Below are positions 24,670 through 33,318 of a DNA stretch of 35,000 bases, piece after piece; the first letter of the stretch is position 1; each line of letters opens with the position of its first letter. A program made the translations under genes and the position numbers. The stretch lies in assembly GCA_001730015.1 (NCBI GenBank), contig MDLA01000109.1, positions 129,836-164,835 of the forward strand, written 5' to 3'. This stretch comes from Chromatiales bacterium (ex Bugula neritina AB1) (GTDB lineage: Bacteria > Pseudomonadota > Gammaproteobacteria > Granulosicoccales > Granulosicoccaceae). The notes under the pieces were generated by a model. The model was given only the letters and a program-made list of their open reading frames with translations, ran no database searches and was not told the origin of the DNA.

Positions 24670-25725
24670 TCAGACTTGCAATGCCGGATGCAACAGGTTC
24701 CAGACTAGACCGGCCAGAAATGACCCTCCCAGACCCAGTACAGCATAGACGACGAAAACACGGGGCACCACCAGCGCCCACACCGCGATGGCAGCGGGAA
24801 TACAGGATACAGATCCGGCCAGCATAAATGCCATTGCTGCCCCCTGGCTCATTCCGTGATCCAGTAGTCCGGCCACTAATGGAACTGCGGCGTAGCCGTT
24901 CAAATAAGCGGGGCCTCCGAGTAGCGTTCCGAGGGCGATAGGCTGTAGCCCGTCGCCTCCCAGAGCGGCTGCAATCCATTCCGCTGGAACGTAGAGGATC
25001 ATCAGGGCCTCTATTAGATAAGCTAATGCGAGCCATTTGAATAGAAACAAGGCGTTTTCAAGGGCTGTTGATTTAAATGTCTCCAGCCGATTTTGCTCCT
25101 GCCAGAATTTCCAGTGCGGTTTGCCGTCGAAAGGTGAGGTGTCTCCGCAACAGGAACTGCAAGTTGCGGGATTACTTTTTCTAAGCGGGTTTTCCAGCAG
25201 CCGGCTTTGTACCAGAAGTTTCACGGTGAACCCGCCTGCGAGACCGAATCCAACTGCCGCGAGGGTTTTTGCCAGAGCAAATTCGACGCCGAGAGCGCTC
25301 GTCGTTATAAGAAACATGGGAGGGTCCATTATCGGTGAGGATAACCAGAATGCCATTGCGGCTGACAGCGGTGTGCCCATGGCCAGTAACGCTGCGATGA
25401 AAGGAATAACTTCACAGGAGCAAAAGGGTGCCAGAGCGCCAACCAGTGAGGCGAGAATGATCATTCGGTATTCCCGACCCTGAAATGCACGACCGACAAT
25501 AGCTTCAGCCCCGGTTGCTCTGAGCCAGGCAAGTGAAAGTACGGCAAAAAGAACATAAACCCCGGTATGGACGAGGTTGCCTAGTGTTGAATGCAGTATT
25601 GTCGGTAGTGACCGAGGTACGATCAGTGCAGTTGCCAGTAGTATCAGGGCGAAAACGCCCCAGGCTTTATCGACCCGCCTCAGGAGCGAGACGGGTTGTC
25701 CGACTGTTGAGGTTGTATCAGTCAT
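24670..25725 (-). CDS. arsP: ArsP/DUF318-type permease (organoarsenical or metal efflux)
   Basis: The 351-residue membrane permease belongs to the ArsP (PF03773-type) family, whose studied members expel trivalent organoarsenicals. The hallmark GALAPFCSCEVIPF has Cys102 and Cys104. It is followed by SSPIMDPPMF and, in the second half, GGPAYLNGYAAVPL and GSVSCIPAA. A cytoplasmic loop holds an extra cluster CSSCC (Cys189, 192, 193), a possible metal relay. Its ATG lies eight bases inside the ArsR-like gene, so the two are coupled. Cu/Zn efflux has been proposed for some relatives, so the exact substrate is open. Confidence 0.85.
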   Translation of the reverse strand: MTDTTSTVGQPVSLLRRVDKAWGVFALILLATALIVPRSLPTILHSTLGNLVHTGVYVLFAVLSLAWLRATGAEAIVGRAFQGREYRMIILASLVGALAPFCSCEVIPFIAALLAMGTPLSAAMAFWLSSPIMDPPMFLITTSALGVEFALAKTLAAVGFGLAGGFTVKLLVQSRLLENPLRKSNPATCSSCCGDTSPFDGKPHWKFWQEQNRLETFKSTALENALFLFKWLALAYLIEALMILYVPAEWIAAALGGDGLQPIALGTLLGGPAYLNGYAAVPLVAGLLDHGMSQGAAMAFMLAGSVSCIPAAIAVWALVVPRVFVVYAVLGLGGSFLAGLVWNLLHPALQV

Positions 25726-26062
25726 TTGGCCGTTCTCCGTTGTGAGTGCATTCTGAATCCAGACAACAGTTTCGGAGTAAATAGGTTGAAAGCACTTCTA
25801 CCGTATCGAATTCCACCGCTGCACAGACGATTCGTCTCCCTTCTTTTTGCTGCCTGATCAAGCCTGCGCTGGTCAGAATTTTCAGGTGATGGGTGAGCGT
25901 TGAGCCTTCCACACTGGAGCGTTGTCCCAGCTCTCCGGTTGTTAGACCCTCAGGACCGGCTCTAACCAGAACCTCAAGTATTGCGAGCCGTTGTTCGGAG
26001 CCGAGAGCAGCGAAAGCGCTGGCCACTTCAACCTGGGAAATTGTCGTTTCTCTATCTTTCAT
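25718..26062 (-). CDS. arsR: ArsR-family metal(loid)-responsive repressor
   Basis: The 114-residue winged-helix protein has the ArsR core: EQRLAILEVLVRAGPEGLTTGELGQR, recognition region EGSTLTHHLKILTSAGLI, and wing QQKEGRRIVCAAV. Candidate sensor cysteines are Cys99-Cys100 and Cys105 near the C-terminus (NCCLDSEC), with Cys80 on the wing. It should repress its own operon with the downstream permease until arsenic or a soft metal binds. A near-perfect palindrome overlaps its start codon. No ribosome site is visible before the ATG, so the message may be leaderless. Confidence 0.92.
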   Translation of the reverse strand: MKDRETTISQVEVASAFAALGSEQRLAILEVLVRAGPEGLTTGELGQRSSVEGSTLTHHLKILTSAGLIRQQKEGRRIVCAAVEFDTVEVLSTYLLRNCCLDSECTHNGERPND

Positions 26063-26084
26063 ATTTCTATAATTGTAGAAATAT
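26061..26084. promoter_or_regulatory. Palindromic operator at the arsR start, within a divergent promoter
   Basis: ATATTTCTA (26061-26069) is repeated inverted as TAGAAATAT (26076-26084) around TAATTG, with no mismatch. It covers the arsR ATG. On the plus strand it contains TATAAT (26068-26073), a good -10 box for the divergent MFS gene. On the minus strand a TTGATT/AATTAT pair with 17-bp spacing fits the arsR promoter. ArsR binding is inferred from position and symmetry. Confidence 0.7.
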
Positions 26085-26154
26085 AAAAATAAATCAAATG
26101 ATTTTTTTCAAATTTTTGGTTGTATCATCAGCTTTGCTCATTCCAGACAGTTTT

Positions 26155-27336
26155 ATGTCCACACAACGTTACTCAAAATGGGCCAATATCGGCTTGCTTA
26201 TCGCGGTCGAGATTGGCGCGATGACCTTGTGGTTTGTTTCTGCCGCAATCTCCGGTGATATGGCTCGTGAGGTGGCAATGTCGTCTGCGTCCCAGGCTGC
26301 CTTGTCATCCGCAGTGCAGGCGGGTTTTGTTGTTGGTGCCTTGATATCTGCGGTGCTTGGGATAGCTGATCGCTTTCAGCCACGGCATGTGCTGGCGATC
26401 TGCGCGGTATGTGCCGCTGCCGCGAACTTCTTGCTGCTTGTTGCGCCGATCGGGGGAATGATTGCCATCGGACTTCGTGCCATAACGGGCATTTGTCTGG
26501 CTGGCGTGTATCCGGTCGGGATGAAAATCGCTGTTGGCTGGGGGCGAAGTGATCGCGGCTTGCTGGTCGGGTTACTGGTGGGGGGCTTAACTCTTGGCTC
26601 GGCTGCTCCTCATTTGCTTTCTTTTCTGGGTGGGGCTGACTGGCGCAGTATTGTAGTGGCAACCTCATTGATAGCAGCCTTATCTGCATTGCTGGTGCTG
26701 AAAACCGAAAACGGGCCTTACCATGCCACCGCCAGTCGGTTTGATGCTTCTGTTATAACGGAAGCCTGGACGAACAAGAAGGTGAGAAAGGCGTACGGTG
26801 GTTATCTGGGGCATATGTGGGAACTGTATGCCATGTGGGCGTGGATCGGGTTTGCTCTAGCGCTGAGCTTCAGTCAGCAACTGCCGGAAACAGAGGCGGC
26901 CCACCTTGCAAAACTGGTTACTTTTGTTGTTATCGGCTCCGGAGCCATTAGTAGTGCAGCCGCCGGTTGGGTGGCTGATCGCATTGGAAAAGCAGAGCTT
27001 GCGATTGCCGCGATGGCCATGAGCGGAACCTGTGCGTTGCTGTTTGGCCTGACCTTCGGGGGGGCGGTCTGGCTTACAATTTTAATATCATTCCTCTGGG
27101 GTATTTCAGTGATCCCTGATTCAGCACAATTCTCCGCTTTGGTCGCCGACTATGCCCCGGCTGATAAAGTCGGGTCGCTGATGACATTCCAGACTGCGCT
27201 CGGTTTTGCATTAACGACATTAACGGTGCAGGCAGCGCCTGTTATTGCAGACCTGGTGGGCTGGTCGGTGCTGATGGCATCTCTGGCGCTCGGACCTATG
27301 TTGGGTATTTACTGGATGCTGGGGCTACGAAAGTAG
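26155..27336 (+). CDS. Major facilitator superfamily transporter
   Basis: The 393-residue, 12-segment membrane carrier has MFS architecture with a central cytoplasmic loop (KTENGPYHATASRFD) and a second-half A-like motif (GWVADRIGKAEL). It resembles CynX/nitrate-nitrite-type uncharacterised MFS proteins. I chose the ATG at 26155, just before the first membrane segment (YSKWANIGLLIAVEIGAM); the ATG at 26098 would add a hydrophobic 19-residue leader. Neither has a convincing ribosome site. It diverges from arsR and shares its operator region, so metal(loid)-linked control is possible. The substrate is unknown. Confidence 0.85.
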   Translation: MSTQRYSKWANIGLLIAVEIGAMTLWFVSAAISGDMAREVAMSSASQAALSSAVQAGFVVGALISAVLGIADRFQPRHVLAICAVCAAAANFLLLVAPIGGMIAIGLRAITGICLAGVYPVGMKIAVGWGRSDRGLLVGLLVGGLTLGSAAPHLLSFLGGADWRSIVVATSLIAALSALLVLKTENGPYHATASRFDASVITEAWTNKKVRKAYGGYLGHMWELYAMWAWIGFALALSFSQQLPETEAAHLAKLVTFVVIGSGAISSAAAGWVADRIGKAELAIAAMAMSGTCALLFGLTFGGAVWLTILISFLWGISVIPDSAQFSALVADYAPADKVGSLMTFQTALGFALTTLTVQAAPVIADLVGWSVLMASLALGPMLGIYWMLGLRK

Positions 27337-27426
27337 ATTGCTGGAAAGACGGGGTCTGGTTTGCCGCTAAGCCATCGAGGCTGTTCCCCTGTTTGCGTTT
27401 ATCCGGTGTGAGTGATCGGGTGGCGA

Positions 27427-27482
27427 GCATGACAAGTGAAGCTCACTCTGTCTGGCAGAGGTTAATGCCTCACTTGTCATGC
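27427..27482. repeat. Perfect 13-bp inverted repeat with nested hairpin
   Basis: GCATGACAAGTGA (27427-27439) matches the reverse complement of 27470-27482 exactly. Inside the 30-bp spacer, CTCTG-TCTGG-CAGAG forms a second small hairpin. It lies between the convergent MFS and YdgA-like genes and may act as a two-way terminator or cruciform, but it has no T-run. Confidence 0.7.
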
Positions 27483-27510
27483 CGTGGTTGATCGACTGCT
27501 ATTTCATTAT

Positions 27511-28866
27511 CTAGAAATCAGCCATTGCAGAGGAAAAGTCCAGAGGGATGTCGAGGGTGTCGCCCATCAACTGATCCAATGGCTGAAGCGTACCGTTTAT
27601 ATCCAGCATCAGATTGGCTATGTTGATATTACTGGTGTACTTTTCACCATCGTTTATTATGTACTGCTGTGCCATTGGGTGCATCATGAACATAGCGGCT
27701 GGAGTCATGCTGATTGCCGGTGCGTCAGCCTCGAGCTCCATATTAACGTTGATAGCTTGCAGCAGGTCACCGACTGTCAGCATCGAATCTATACCGCTGT
27801 CTGAGCCATCTCCAAGGAAGGTCAGGTCGATCTCGTTGACCAGATCGCCGCCATCGTTTGTCAGGGTCAGCTTGTTTGAGAATTCAGTGCCGGGAGGAGC
27901 CAGACTACTGAACCCGTCTCTGAGCTGTGTCATTAATGTCGCGAAACCAATTTCCTGAAGCTCGTCTTCCGACAGGCTTGATATCTGGTTCATGGTAGCG
28001 ATGTAGTGTTCAAGGCCTTCAACCGACATTCCGTTTAAAGCAAAATCCCAGCTGAGTGAATTAAGCGGCATCGGTGATGAGATGCTCGCAATTGAAAAAC
28101 CGGTCTCACTGTTGAGTTTTTCGCCATTGAGGCTTGTCATTGAACGTAAGACGATATCATCGAGTTTTGCATCGAGTCCGTTGTTGCTAATGGTTACAGA
28201 TGGAAAGGTAACAGTCTGTTCGCCGGTGAAGACACCTTTGCCAACCATTAGCAGGTCAAAATTGGTGCTGGATTCCGCGACTGAAACAGTGTTGTTTGTA
28301 GCATCGATGAACTTGAATTCGCCAAGTATGCCGGTTATATCGACTTTGTCATTCTGCCCGGTGATTTCATAACGGCCGCCATCAAACGTGAAGCTTCCTC
28401 TTTCTGACCGCATTGAGAATGAGCTCAGCTGTAAATCATTGAAAGTCGAACCGTTAAATGCGACATCAGTATAGAGAACAAATGGCTCACCTCCGTCAAA
28501 TCCTGCTAACACTTCTTTTCCCTGTTCCGACTCTATAGAATCTTGCAGCAGCCGGGTAGTAATGCTTGAGGCACTGAATCGCGCGCCTTGCGGATCGGAT
28601 CCGATCGGGGAGTGACTGATGTCATGCTGTAGTTGAAGCACCTGTGTTTCAGGCGCGTTGTGCACGGTGATATTCGTGAGTGCAGTACTGTGAGTGAAGC
28701 CGGCATTGTATTCTTTTGATTCAAAAACCAGTACGCCCGCTGCTTGCTCGTTGAGTTGACTTAGTAGTTTTTCATAGGCCGGTTGTGCCTGGGTTCCGGC
28801 GTAGAAGGTTGAACCGGCCCAGGAAGCGCCTGCAATTAATGGCAGTGCTAGCAGTATTTTTTTCAT
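27511..28866 (-). CDS. YdgA family protein (DUF945)
   Basis: The 451-residue protein has an N-terminal signal or anchor (MKKILLALPLIAGASWAGS) followed by FYAGTQAQPAYEKLLSQLNEQ, the usual start of YdgA/DUF945 proteins. The rest is a beta-rich, Ser/Thr/Asn-rich periplasmic domain with no catalytic motif I can name. Members are common in gammaproteobacteria and are thought to sit at the inner-membrane face; their molecular role is poorly defined. The final residues (DIPLDFSSAMADF) are intact, and the gene stands alone in its transcription unit. Confidence 0.85.
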   Translation of the reverse strand: MKKILLALPLIAGASWAGSTFYAGTQAQPAYEKLLSQLNEQAAGVLVFESKEYNAGFTHSTALTNITVHNAPETQVLQLQHDISHSPIGSDPQGARFSASSITTRLLQDSIESEQGKEVLAGFDGGEPFVLYTDVAFNGSTFNDLQLSSFSMRSERGSFTFDGGRYEITGQNDKVDITGILGEFKFIDATNNTVSVAESSTNFDLLMVGKGVFTGEQTVTFPSVTISNNGLDAKLDDIVLRSMTSLNGEKLNSETGFSIASISSPMPLNSLSWDFALNGMSVEGLEHYIATMNQISSLSEDELQEIGFATLMTQLRDGFSSLAPPGTEFSNKLTLTNDGGDLVNEIDLTFLGDGSDSGIDSMLTVGDLLQAINVNMELEADAPAISMTPAAMFMMHPMAQQYIINDGEKYTSNINIANLMLDINGTLQPLDQLMGDTLDIPLDFSSAMADF

Positions 28867-28975
28867 AGTAATACGTCTCTAATTTATTATTATTTTTTGC
28901 TGCGGCCAGGGTAACGACTGTGGGCGTATAATCTTGATGAAAACCAGGGTGTTTTGTGTGCTGATTCGTCAGGTT

Positions 28976-29134
28976 GTGCCCATCCGTAAACCGAGGCGTA
29001 GCGAGTATCACTGAGGTGCGTGAGTTTTCATCGACCACATGTGGGCCTATGTTCATTCTAAATAACTACATGTGGTCGGTGATAGACTGCGTGTCCTGAG
29101 GGATTCGCAGTAGCGCTGGTTTATGGATGGGCAC
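28976..29134. repeat. 159-bp imperfect palindrome (foldback) upstream of the YdgA-like gene
   Basis: The ends GTGCCCATCC-G-TAAACC and (reverse complement of the right end) GTGCCCATCC-A-TAAACC match closely. The inner arms CGACCACATGT (29032-29042) and its complement (29068-29078) are exact. The 67-bp arms between them pair partially, around a 25-bp centre. The terminal sequence differs from the MITE family, so this is a separate element. It occupies part of the 593-bp gap between the YdgA-like and MATE genes, and copy C of the MITE starts four bases later. It has no coding capacity. Confidence 0.75.
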
Positions 29135-29137
29135 TAG

Positions 29138-29312
29138 CCCGCATTATTCATGGAGTGGCGAGGATATCGCTTAGACCTGATCTATTCACACCAAGGGATT
29201 TCACGGTGGATTTTCTTCTCGCGTCGAATACTTACTGATGTTTGTAAGAGAAAAAATTCTCTGTGGGATCAAATCTCAACTGAGATTCCGTCAATCCTGT
29301 GAATAATTTGGG
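29138..29312 (-). repeat. MITE-like foldback element, copy C (inverted orientation)
   Basis: A 175-bp copy in reverse orientation relative to A and B, with ends CCCGCATTATTCATGG and (reverse complement of the right end) CCCAAATTATTCACAGG. It is flanked on both sides by CTAG (29134-29137, 29313-29316). The interior shares the long runs GTGGATTTTCTTCTCGCGTC and GAATACTTACTGAT with copy D and the complement of copy A. The remaining 143 bp up to the MATE gene (29317-29459) show nothing further. Confidence 0.85.
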
Positions 29313-29459
29313 CTAGTGTGCATTTATAAATTGCTGCTGCCACAGTACGTTGCGAGGCACAATTGTTCTCAGACACCAGATTGTTATCAAATTTGGCTAA
29401 AGGTCAGAGTGTGGCAGTCGTATTCACAGTGGCTTGGCGCTCATAGCTACGATCCGGTG

Positions 29460-30815
29460 TTATTTAGCCTGCGAGCGATCTGTTGAATGTGGGGCAGGGC
29501 GAACAGACAATTGCTTCCAGGTGTACCAATGGCAGATGCAGGCACTTACCACTACAACGCATACAATAGTTATAAAAAGTGTAACCATTGGCAGCCCTCT
29601 TGTCACAATCAGGTAGTAGTTGATCAGTGCGGGTATTACCAACTGGCGGGCTATCCCGAGAATCATTGGAAAGATCGGCTGTTTGATGGCTTGCAGACTG
29701 GCAACACCAATGAATAGAACAACATAGCCGTAGAAGGCAATGGCATCAATTCGCAGGTAGGTGCTGCCTGTACCAATAATGTTTGCGTTAGTGGAAAAAA
29801 AGCTGATCATAATGGGAGAGAAGAGCACCATCACCGGGATAGAAACTATCGCCATCGCCAGGCCGATCAGCAGCGCTGATTTATAGCTACTTTGTACCCG
29901 GTCGTGAAAACCGGCGCCGTGATTTTGGCCAACCAGAGCCATTACGGCTGTGAACAAACCCAGTGCCGGAAGTAGTAATACTTGTTCAAGGCGTAAACCA
30001 ATGGCGTAGCCTGCGACGTGCTCACTGCCAAATCGACCGATAAACGATACGGTAATGAAGCCGCCTAGAATGATTGTCAGCATGTTGAGGCTGGCTGGCA
30101 CGACTTGCCGTAACAGGTCTTTCCAATAGACAAAATCAAATGCCGGCCTGCACCAGCTTCCGAGGTATTTCTTTAACACATACAATAAATATAAACTGGT
30201 CAGTAGTTTGATCAGTACGGTCGACAGAGCCAGTCCGGTAACACCTAGTCCTAAGGTAAACGTTAGCAGCGGGTTGAGTGCAAAATTAGCGAAAAAGCCC
30301 ATCATTAGTGCATTTCGATTAGACTTTGTGTCGCCCAGTGCCATCAGGGCACCGGCGGCGACAGCCGCAATCACAAAAGCGATATTGCCGATAAATACAA
30401 TTGTGATATAGCGTTCAGCAAACGGGGCGATCTCGGGTTCTGCGCCCAGGAATCGAATAAGGTAGTCTGAAGCCAGGAGCCCGATAATCATTGAAATTAT
30501 AGATACCACAATTCCCAGTCCGGCTGCCTGGTCGAGCCAGTATTTGGCGTCTTTGACATTGCCCTTGCCGACCTCGTTCGCGATGATTGCTGTGGTGCCG
30601 TTTTGCATTCCTGCACCCAGGGAAATAACTAAAAAGAACACGCTCCCTGCGATAGAGACGCCAGCCAGCGCCTGATCGGATAACAACCCGGCAAACCAGA
30701 AGTCCGTCAGGTTATAGAGGGTATTGAAGATTAACCCCATTGCTGCCGGGATCGACAATGAGATCAGGTGTCTGTAAATTGAACCGGTGGTTAGATCTCT
30801 GTGTGTCGTTTCCAT
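29460..30815 (-). CDS. MATE family efflux transporter
   Basis: The 451-residue membrane protein has 12 hydrophobic segments in two similar halves, typical of MATE cation-coupled drug/toxin exporters of the NorM/DinF-like bacterial branch. Marks include the opening HLISLSIPAAMGLIFNTLYNLTDFWFAGLL and the paired half starting at VVPASLNMLTIILGGFITVSFIGRFGSEHVAGYAIGLRLEQ (only part of each is family-conserved). Its start lies nine bases downstream of the RNase J stop with no clear ribosome site, so it is probably translated from the same message. Confidence 0.94.
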   Translation of the reverse strand: METTHRDLTTGSIYRHLISLSIPAAMGLIFNTLYNLTDFWFAGLLSDQALAGVSIAGSVFFLVISLGAGMQNGTTAIIANEVGKGNVKDAKYWLDQAAGLGIVVSIISMIIGLLASDYLIRFLGAEPEIAPFAERYITIVFIGNIAFVIAAVAAGALMALGDTKSNRNALMMGFFANFALNPLLTFTLGLGVTGLALSTVLIKLLTSLYLLYVLKKYLGSWCRPAFDFVYWKDLLRQVVPASLNMLTIILGGFITVSFIGRFGSEHVAGYAIGLRLEQVLLLPALGLFTAVMALVGQNHGAGFHDRVQSSYKSALLIGLAMAIVSIPVMVLFSPIMISFFSTNANIIGTGSTYLRIDAIAFYGYVVLFIGVASLQAIKQPIFPMILGIARQLVIPALINYYLIVTRGLPMVTLFITIVCVVVVSACICHWYTWKQLSVRPAPHSTDRSQAK

Positions 30816-30824
30816 TCGCGTGGC

Positions 30825-32216
30825 TCAGACTGGCACAAGTTTGTTGCCTTGCAAGGCCAGTCGGCCAGCATGGAAAGCACTGCGTTTGATTGACTTTTCG
30901 GGGGCGATCACGAATAGATCCCCGTTTTCGCCGGACAACTGATGAGGTATGCCGGCATCGGCAGCTATTTGTGCATTGGCTTGCATGTGTTGCTGCTCGC
31001 CGTGCACGGGTATCAGCATATCCGGTTTTATCCATTCGTAGTAGGTACGTAACTCAGCTGCTGAAGGATGTCCTGAGGCATGGATCGGTAGTTCGGAGTT
31101 GCGCTCAGAATATACATGGCAACCCAGTTGTTCGAGCCTTGCAATAAGCGCCTCAACGCTGGTCTCGTTGCCGGGGATTACACGGGAGCTGAATATTACG
31201 GTGTCCCCTTCTTGCAGGTGCATATCGCGAAAAGAATTCTGGCTGAGTCGGTTTAACGCCGTTTTGGGTTCTCCCTGGCTACCGGTAGCAAGTAGTAAAA
31301 CAGTCTCTGGTGGCAAGTAGCCGAGATGGGCCGGATCAACACTGACGCCGTCTACGGGTAACAGGCCGGTGGCGCGACCGGCGCTTACCATATTAATCAT
31401 TGATCGACCGAGTAAACCCAGGTGACGATCAGTTTCATCAGCAATACGTGCCAGCGTTGCAACACGCGCCAGGTTACTGCCAAAGCAGGTAACTACCACG
31501 CGGCCGCTCGCCTGCTCGATTATCTGCTTGAGCCCGGGGTAAAGTTCTGCCTCTGAAGGAGTTTTTTGCTCCACCGTGGCATTGGTTGAATCGCATATTA
31601 TGGCATCGATCTGTTCGTTGCCGAGCGCTTCGCAGCGCTGTTGATCAAATGGTTTGCCAACAACCGGTGTACTGTCCAGCTTCCAGTCCCCTGAATGCAG
31701 AGCTCTGGCTGCAGGTGTTGTAATCAGTAAACTACAAGGTTCCGGAACCGAGTGTGCCATGCCGATCCACTCGACTGAGAACGGCCCTATTTGCACAATA
31801 TCGGATTGCTCGACGATATGCACTGGTACGTCGCCGTGGAAATTGGTTTCAGCCAGTTTGCGATCGAGAATCTGAGCGGTAAATGCGGTGGTAAATACAG
31901 GGCAGGCGAGTTTTGGCCACAGATACTGCACAGCACCAATATGATCCTCATGTGCATGGGTGATGATCAAAGCGACAATATCTTCAGCGCGATCAACAAT
32001 AAACTGAGGATCGGCCATCTGTACGTTGCGGTTGTTGCCGGATTGCGCAGGGCTGCTGGCATCCGGGGCATCCGGGGCAACCGGGGCATCCGAGAAAGTC
32101 AGTCCGCAGTCGACGATCAACCACTTCCCGTCATGGCCATAGAGGTTGAAATTCATACCAATCTCACCGCATCCGCCGAGGGGTAAAAACCAAAGGTCAT
32201 CTGAAGTCGGGGTCAT
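30825..32216 (-). CDS. rnj: Ribonuclease J-type metallo-beta-lactamase/beta-CASP nuclease (short form)
   Basis: The 463-residue protein combines a metallo-beta-lactamase core (LPLGGCGEIGMNFNLYGH, zinc motif HAHEDH at 87-92) with a beta-CASP domain (VVTCFGSNLARVATLARIA, LLLATGSQGEPKTALNRLS, FSSRVIPGNE) and the closing HASGHPSAAELRTYYEWIKP, IPVHGEQQH. These are RNase J marks: 5'-exo and endo ribonuclease activity in mRNA decay. It is about 90 residues shorter than typical 550-residue RNase J, lacking most of the C-terminal domain. A small Ala-Pro-Asp repeat (about 45-53) lies in an early loop. It heads a unit with the MATE exporter. Confidence 0.88.
   Translation of the reverse strand: MTPTSDDLWFLPLGGCGEIGMNFNLYGHDGKWLIVDCGLTFSDAPVAPDAPDASSPAQSGNNRNVQMADPQFIVDRAEDIVALIITHAHEDHIGAVQYLWPKLACPVFTTAFTAQILDRKLAETNFHGDVPVHIVEQSDIVQIGPFSVEWIGMAHSVPEPCSLLITTPAARALHSGDWKLDSTPVVGKPFDQQRCEALGNEQIDAIICDSTNATVEQKTPSEAELYPGLKQIIEQASGRVVVTCFGSNLARVATLARIADETDRHLGLLGRSMINMVSAGRATGLLPVDGVSVDPAHLGYLPPETVLLLATGSQGEPKTALNRLSQNSFRDMHLQEGDTVIFSSRVIPGNETSVEALIARLEQLGCHVYSERNSELPIHASGHPSAAELRTYYEWIKPDMLIPVHGEQQHMQANAQIAADAGIPHQLSGENGDLFVIAPEKSIKRSAFHAGRLALQGNKLVPV
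32058..32093 (-). repeat. Four 9-bp tandem repeats inside the RNase J gene
   Basis: GGCATCCGG, GGCATCCGG, GGCAACCGG and GGCATCCGA lie head to tail on the plus strand. On the coding strand they specify the Ala-Pro-Asp/Val run in an early loop. Changes in copy number stay in frame, so the loop can vary in length without breaking the gene. Confidence 0.85.
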
Positions 32217-32445
32217 AAATTACCGTGTGGGAGGTAAATCGGAAGGGCCGGGAGTCTGTGCCTGAACTGGCATATACAACACTTAACCTGATGATAGTCG
32301 ACCCGTCAGGGGCTGATTGCGGGAAATTGTAAAGCCCGGCAATTTTACCATGCCGCCGGTCGGCGAATTAATTATAAATCTTGCGGATGCTGTTTTTAGG
32401 CTGATAAATAGTTAACGAGTAACGTTTGCGCATTATCGCGGAAGA

Positions 32446-32470
32446 CCAACAGGCCGGTATTTTCTGTTGG
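32446..32470 (-). terminator. Hairpin after the histidine phosphatase gene
   Basis: CCAACAG and CTGTTGG pair perfectly (7 bp) across an 11-nt loop, about 10 nt past the stop of the minus-strand phosphatase gene. The following U content is poor, so termination may be weak. Confidence 0.45.
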
Positions 32471-32479
32471 CGGACAGAA

Positions 32480-33079
32480 TCAGGCTAGCCTTCGTAGTTC
32501 TGCTGTATCAAGCGGGGTTAAATCCCGATGAGTTTCAAGTGGTAAGTTGCGGAATACGCATTCAAGTATTTGCAGTGTATCACCGTGGGATACAAGTAAA
32601 ATGTTCCTGGCGGTGTGAAGCAATTCCAGCTCATCAACCAGAGATGAGGCCCGTTGGGCTACAGCGGTGACGGACTCGACCTGGTGGTTGGTGTGATTGG
32701 CATCGTTGTAATCATCGCGCCAGACTTTTTCGTAATTTGCCGCGGAGGAGCGCTCCCACTTGCCGAAATTTCGCTCGCGCAGTAACGTGCTTGTGATAAC
32801 GCTGCTGCTGGCGTTGATCTGATGAGCAGCCACCGAAGCGGTGTTCAGTGTGCGAAGAAAGTCAGAGCTATAGATAAGCGTATTGCTGTCTAGCTGCGTC
32901 TGAGTGTTCATTGTGTTGCGCACCTGATCATAGCCTGTGGAGGTAAGACCGAAATCGATAGTACCGGTATCGGGATCACTAATAATAAGTCCTGCGACAT
33001 TAGCACTACTTTGGCCGTGTCTGAGCGCGTACCAACGGTTCTTAAGTGGTCGGGTAATATATTCTGGCTCGTGGGACAT
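32480..33079 (-). CDS. Histidine phosphatase family protein (phosphoglycerate mutase-like)
   Basis: The 199-residue protein has the RHG motif (20-22, in YALRHGQSSANVAGL) with the phosphorylated His21, the acid-base region LLRERNFGKWE, and the second catalytic histidine in LLVSHGDTLQ. The family includes PhoE-like phosphatases, cofactor-dependent mutases and sugar-phosphate phosphatases; this short form is more likely a phosphatase. The ATG at 33079 has AGGAAA upstream. It stands alone, upstream of the RNase J unit in the same direction with a 263-bp gap holding the RNase J promoter area and one small hairpin. Confidence 0.9.
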   Translation of the reverse strand: MSHEPEYITRPLKNRWYALRHGQSSANVAGLIISDPDTGTIDFGLTSTGYDQVRNTMNTQTQLDSNTLIYSSDFLRTLNTASVAAHQINASSSVITSTLLRERNFGKWERSSAANYEKVWRDDYNDANHTNHQVESVTAVAQRASSLVDELELLHTARNILLVSHGDTLQILECVFRNLPLETHRDLTPLDTAELRRLA

Positions 33080-33318
33080 TCAGGTTTCCTGATCCATGCT
33101 GATTTTTTCATAATTTCCGGTGAAGCCAGTGCCATCTGCCTTATGCGTACTGTGAGCCCAAAACCATGTGAATCGTAAAATTCTGTGAGTTACTTGTAAA
33201 CAGTGTGGATTGTTAAGCAACTGTAAAGGCAATCTGCCGATACTTGCGCAAGCCGACTGAAGTATTGGACACCTCCATGTATTGCGGCTCCAACTGTGTG
33301 AAACGAGAAGGCAATATC

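Noticed and set aside
26198..26689. 163-codon open frame on the minus strand
   Set aside because: It lies wholly opposite the MFS gene, is rich in Gln/Arg/Pro/Ser as expected of an antisense shadow, and has no family features.
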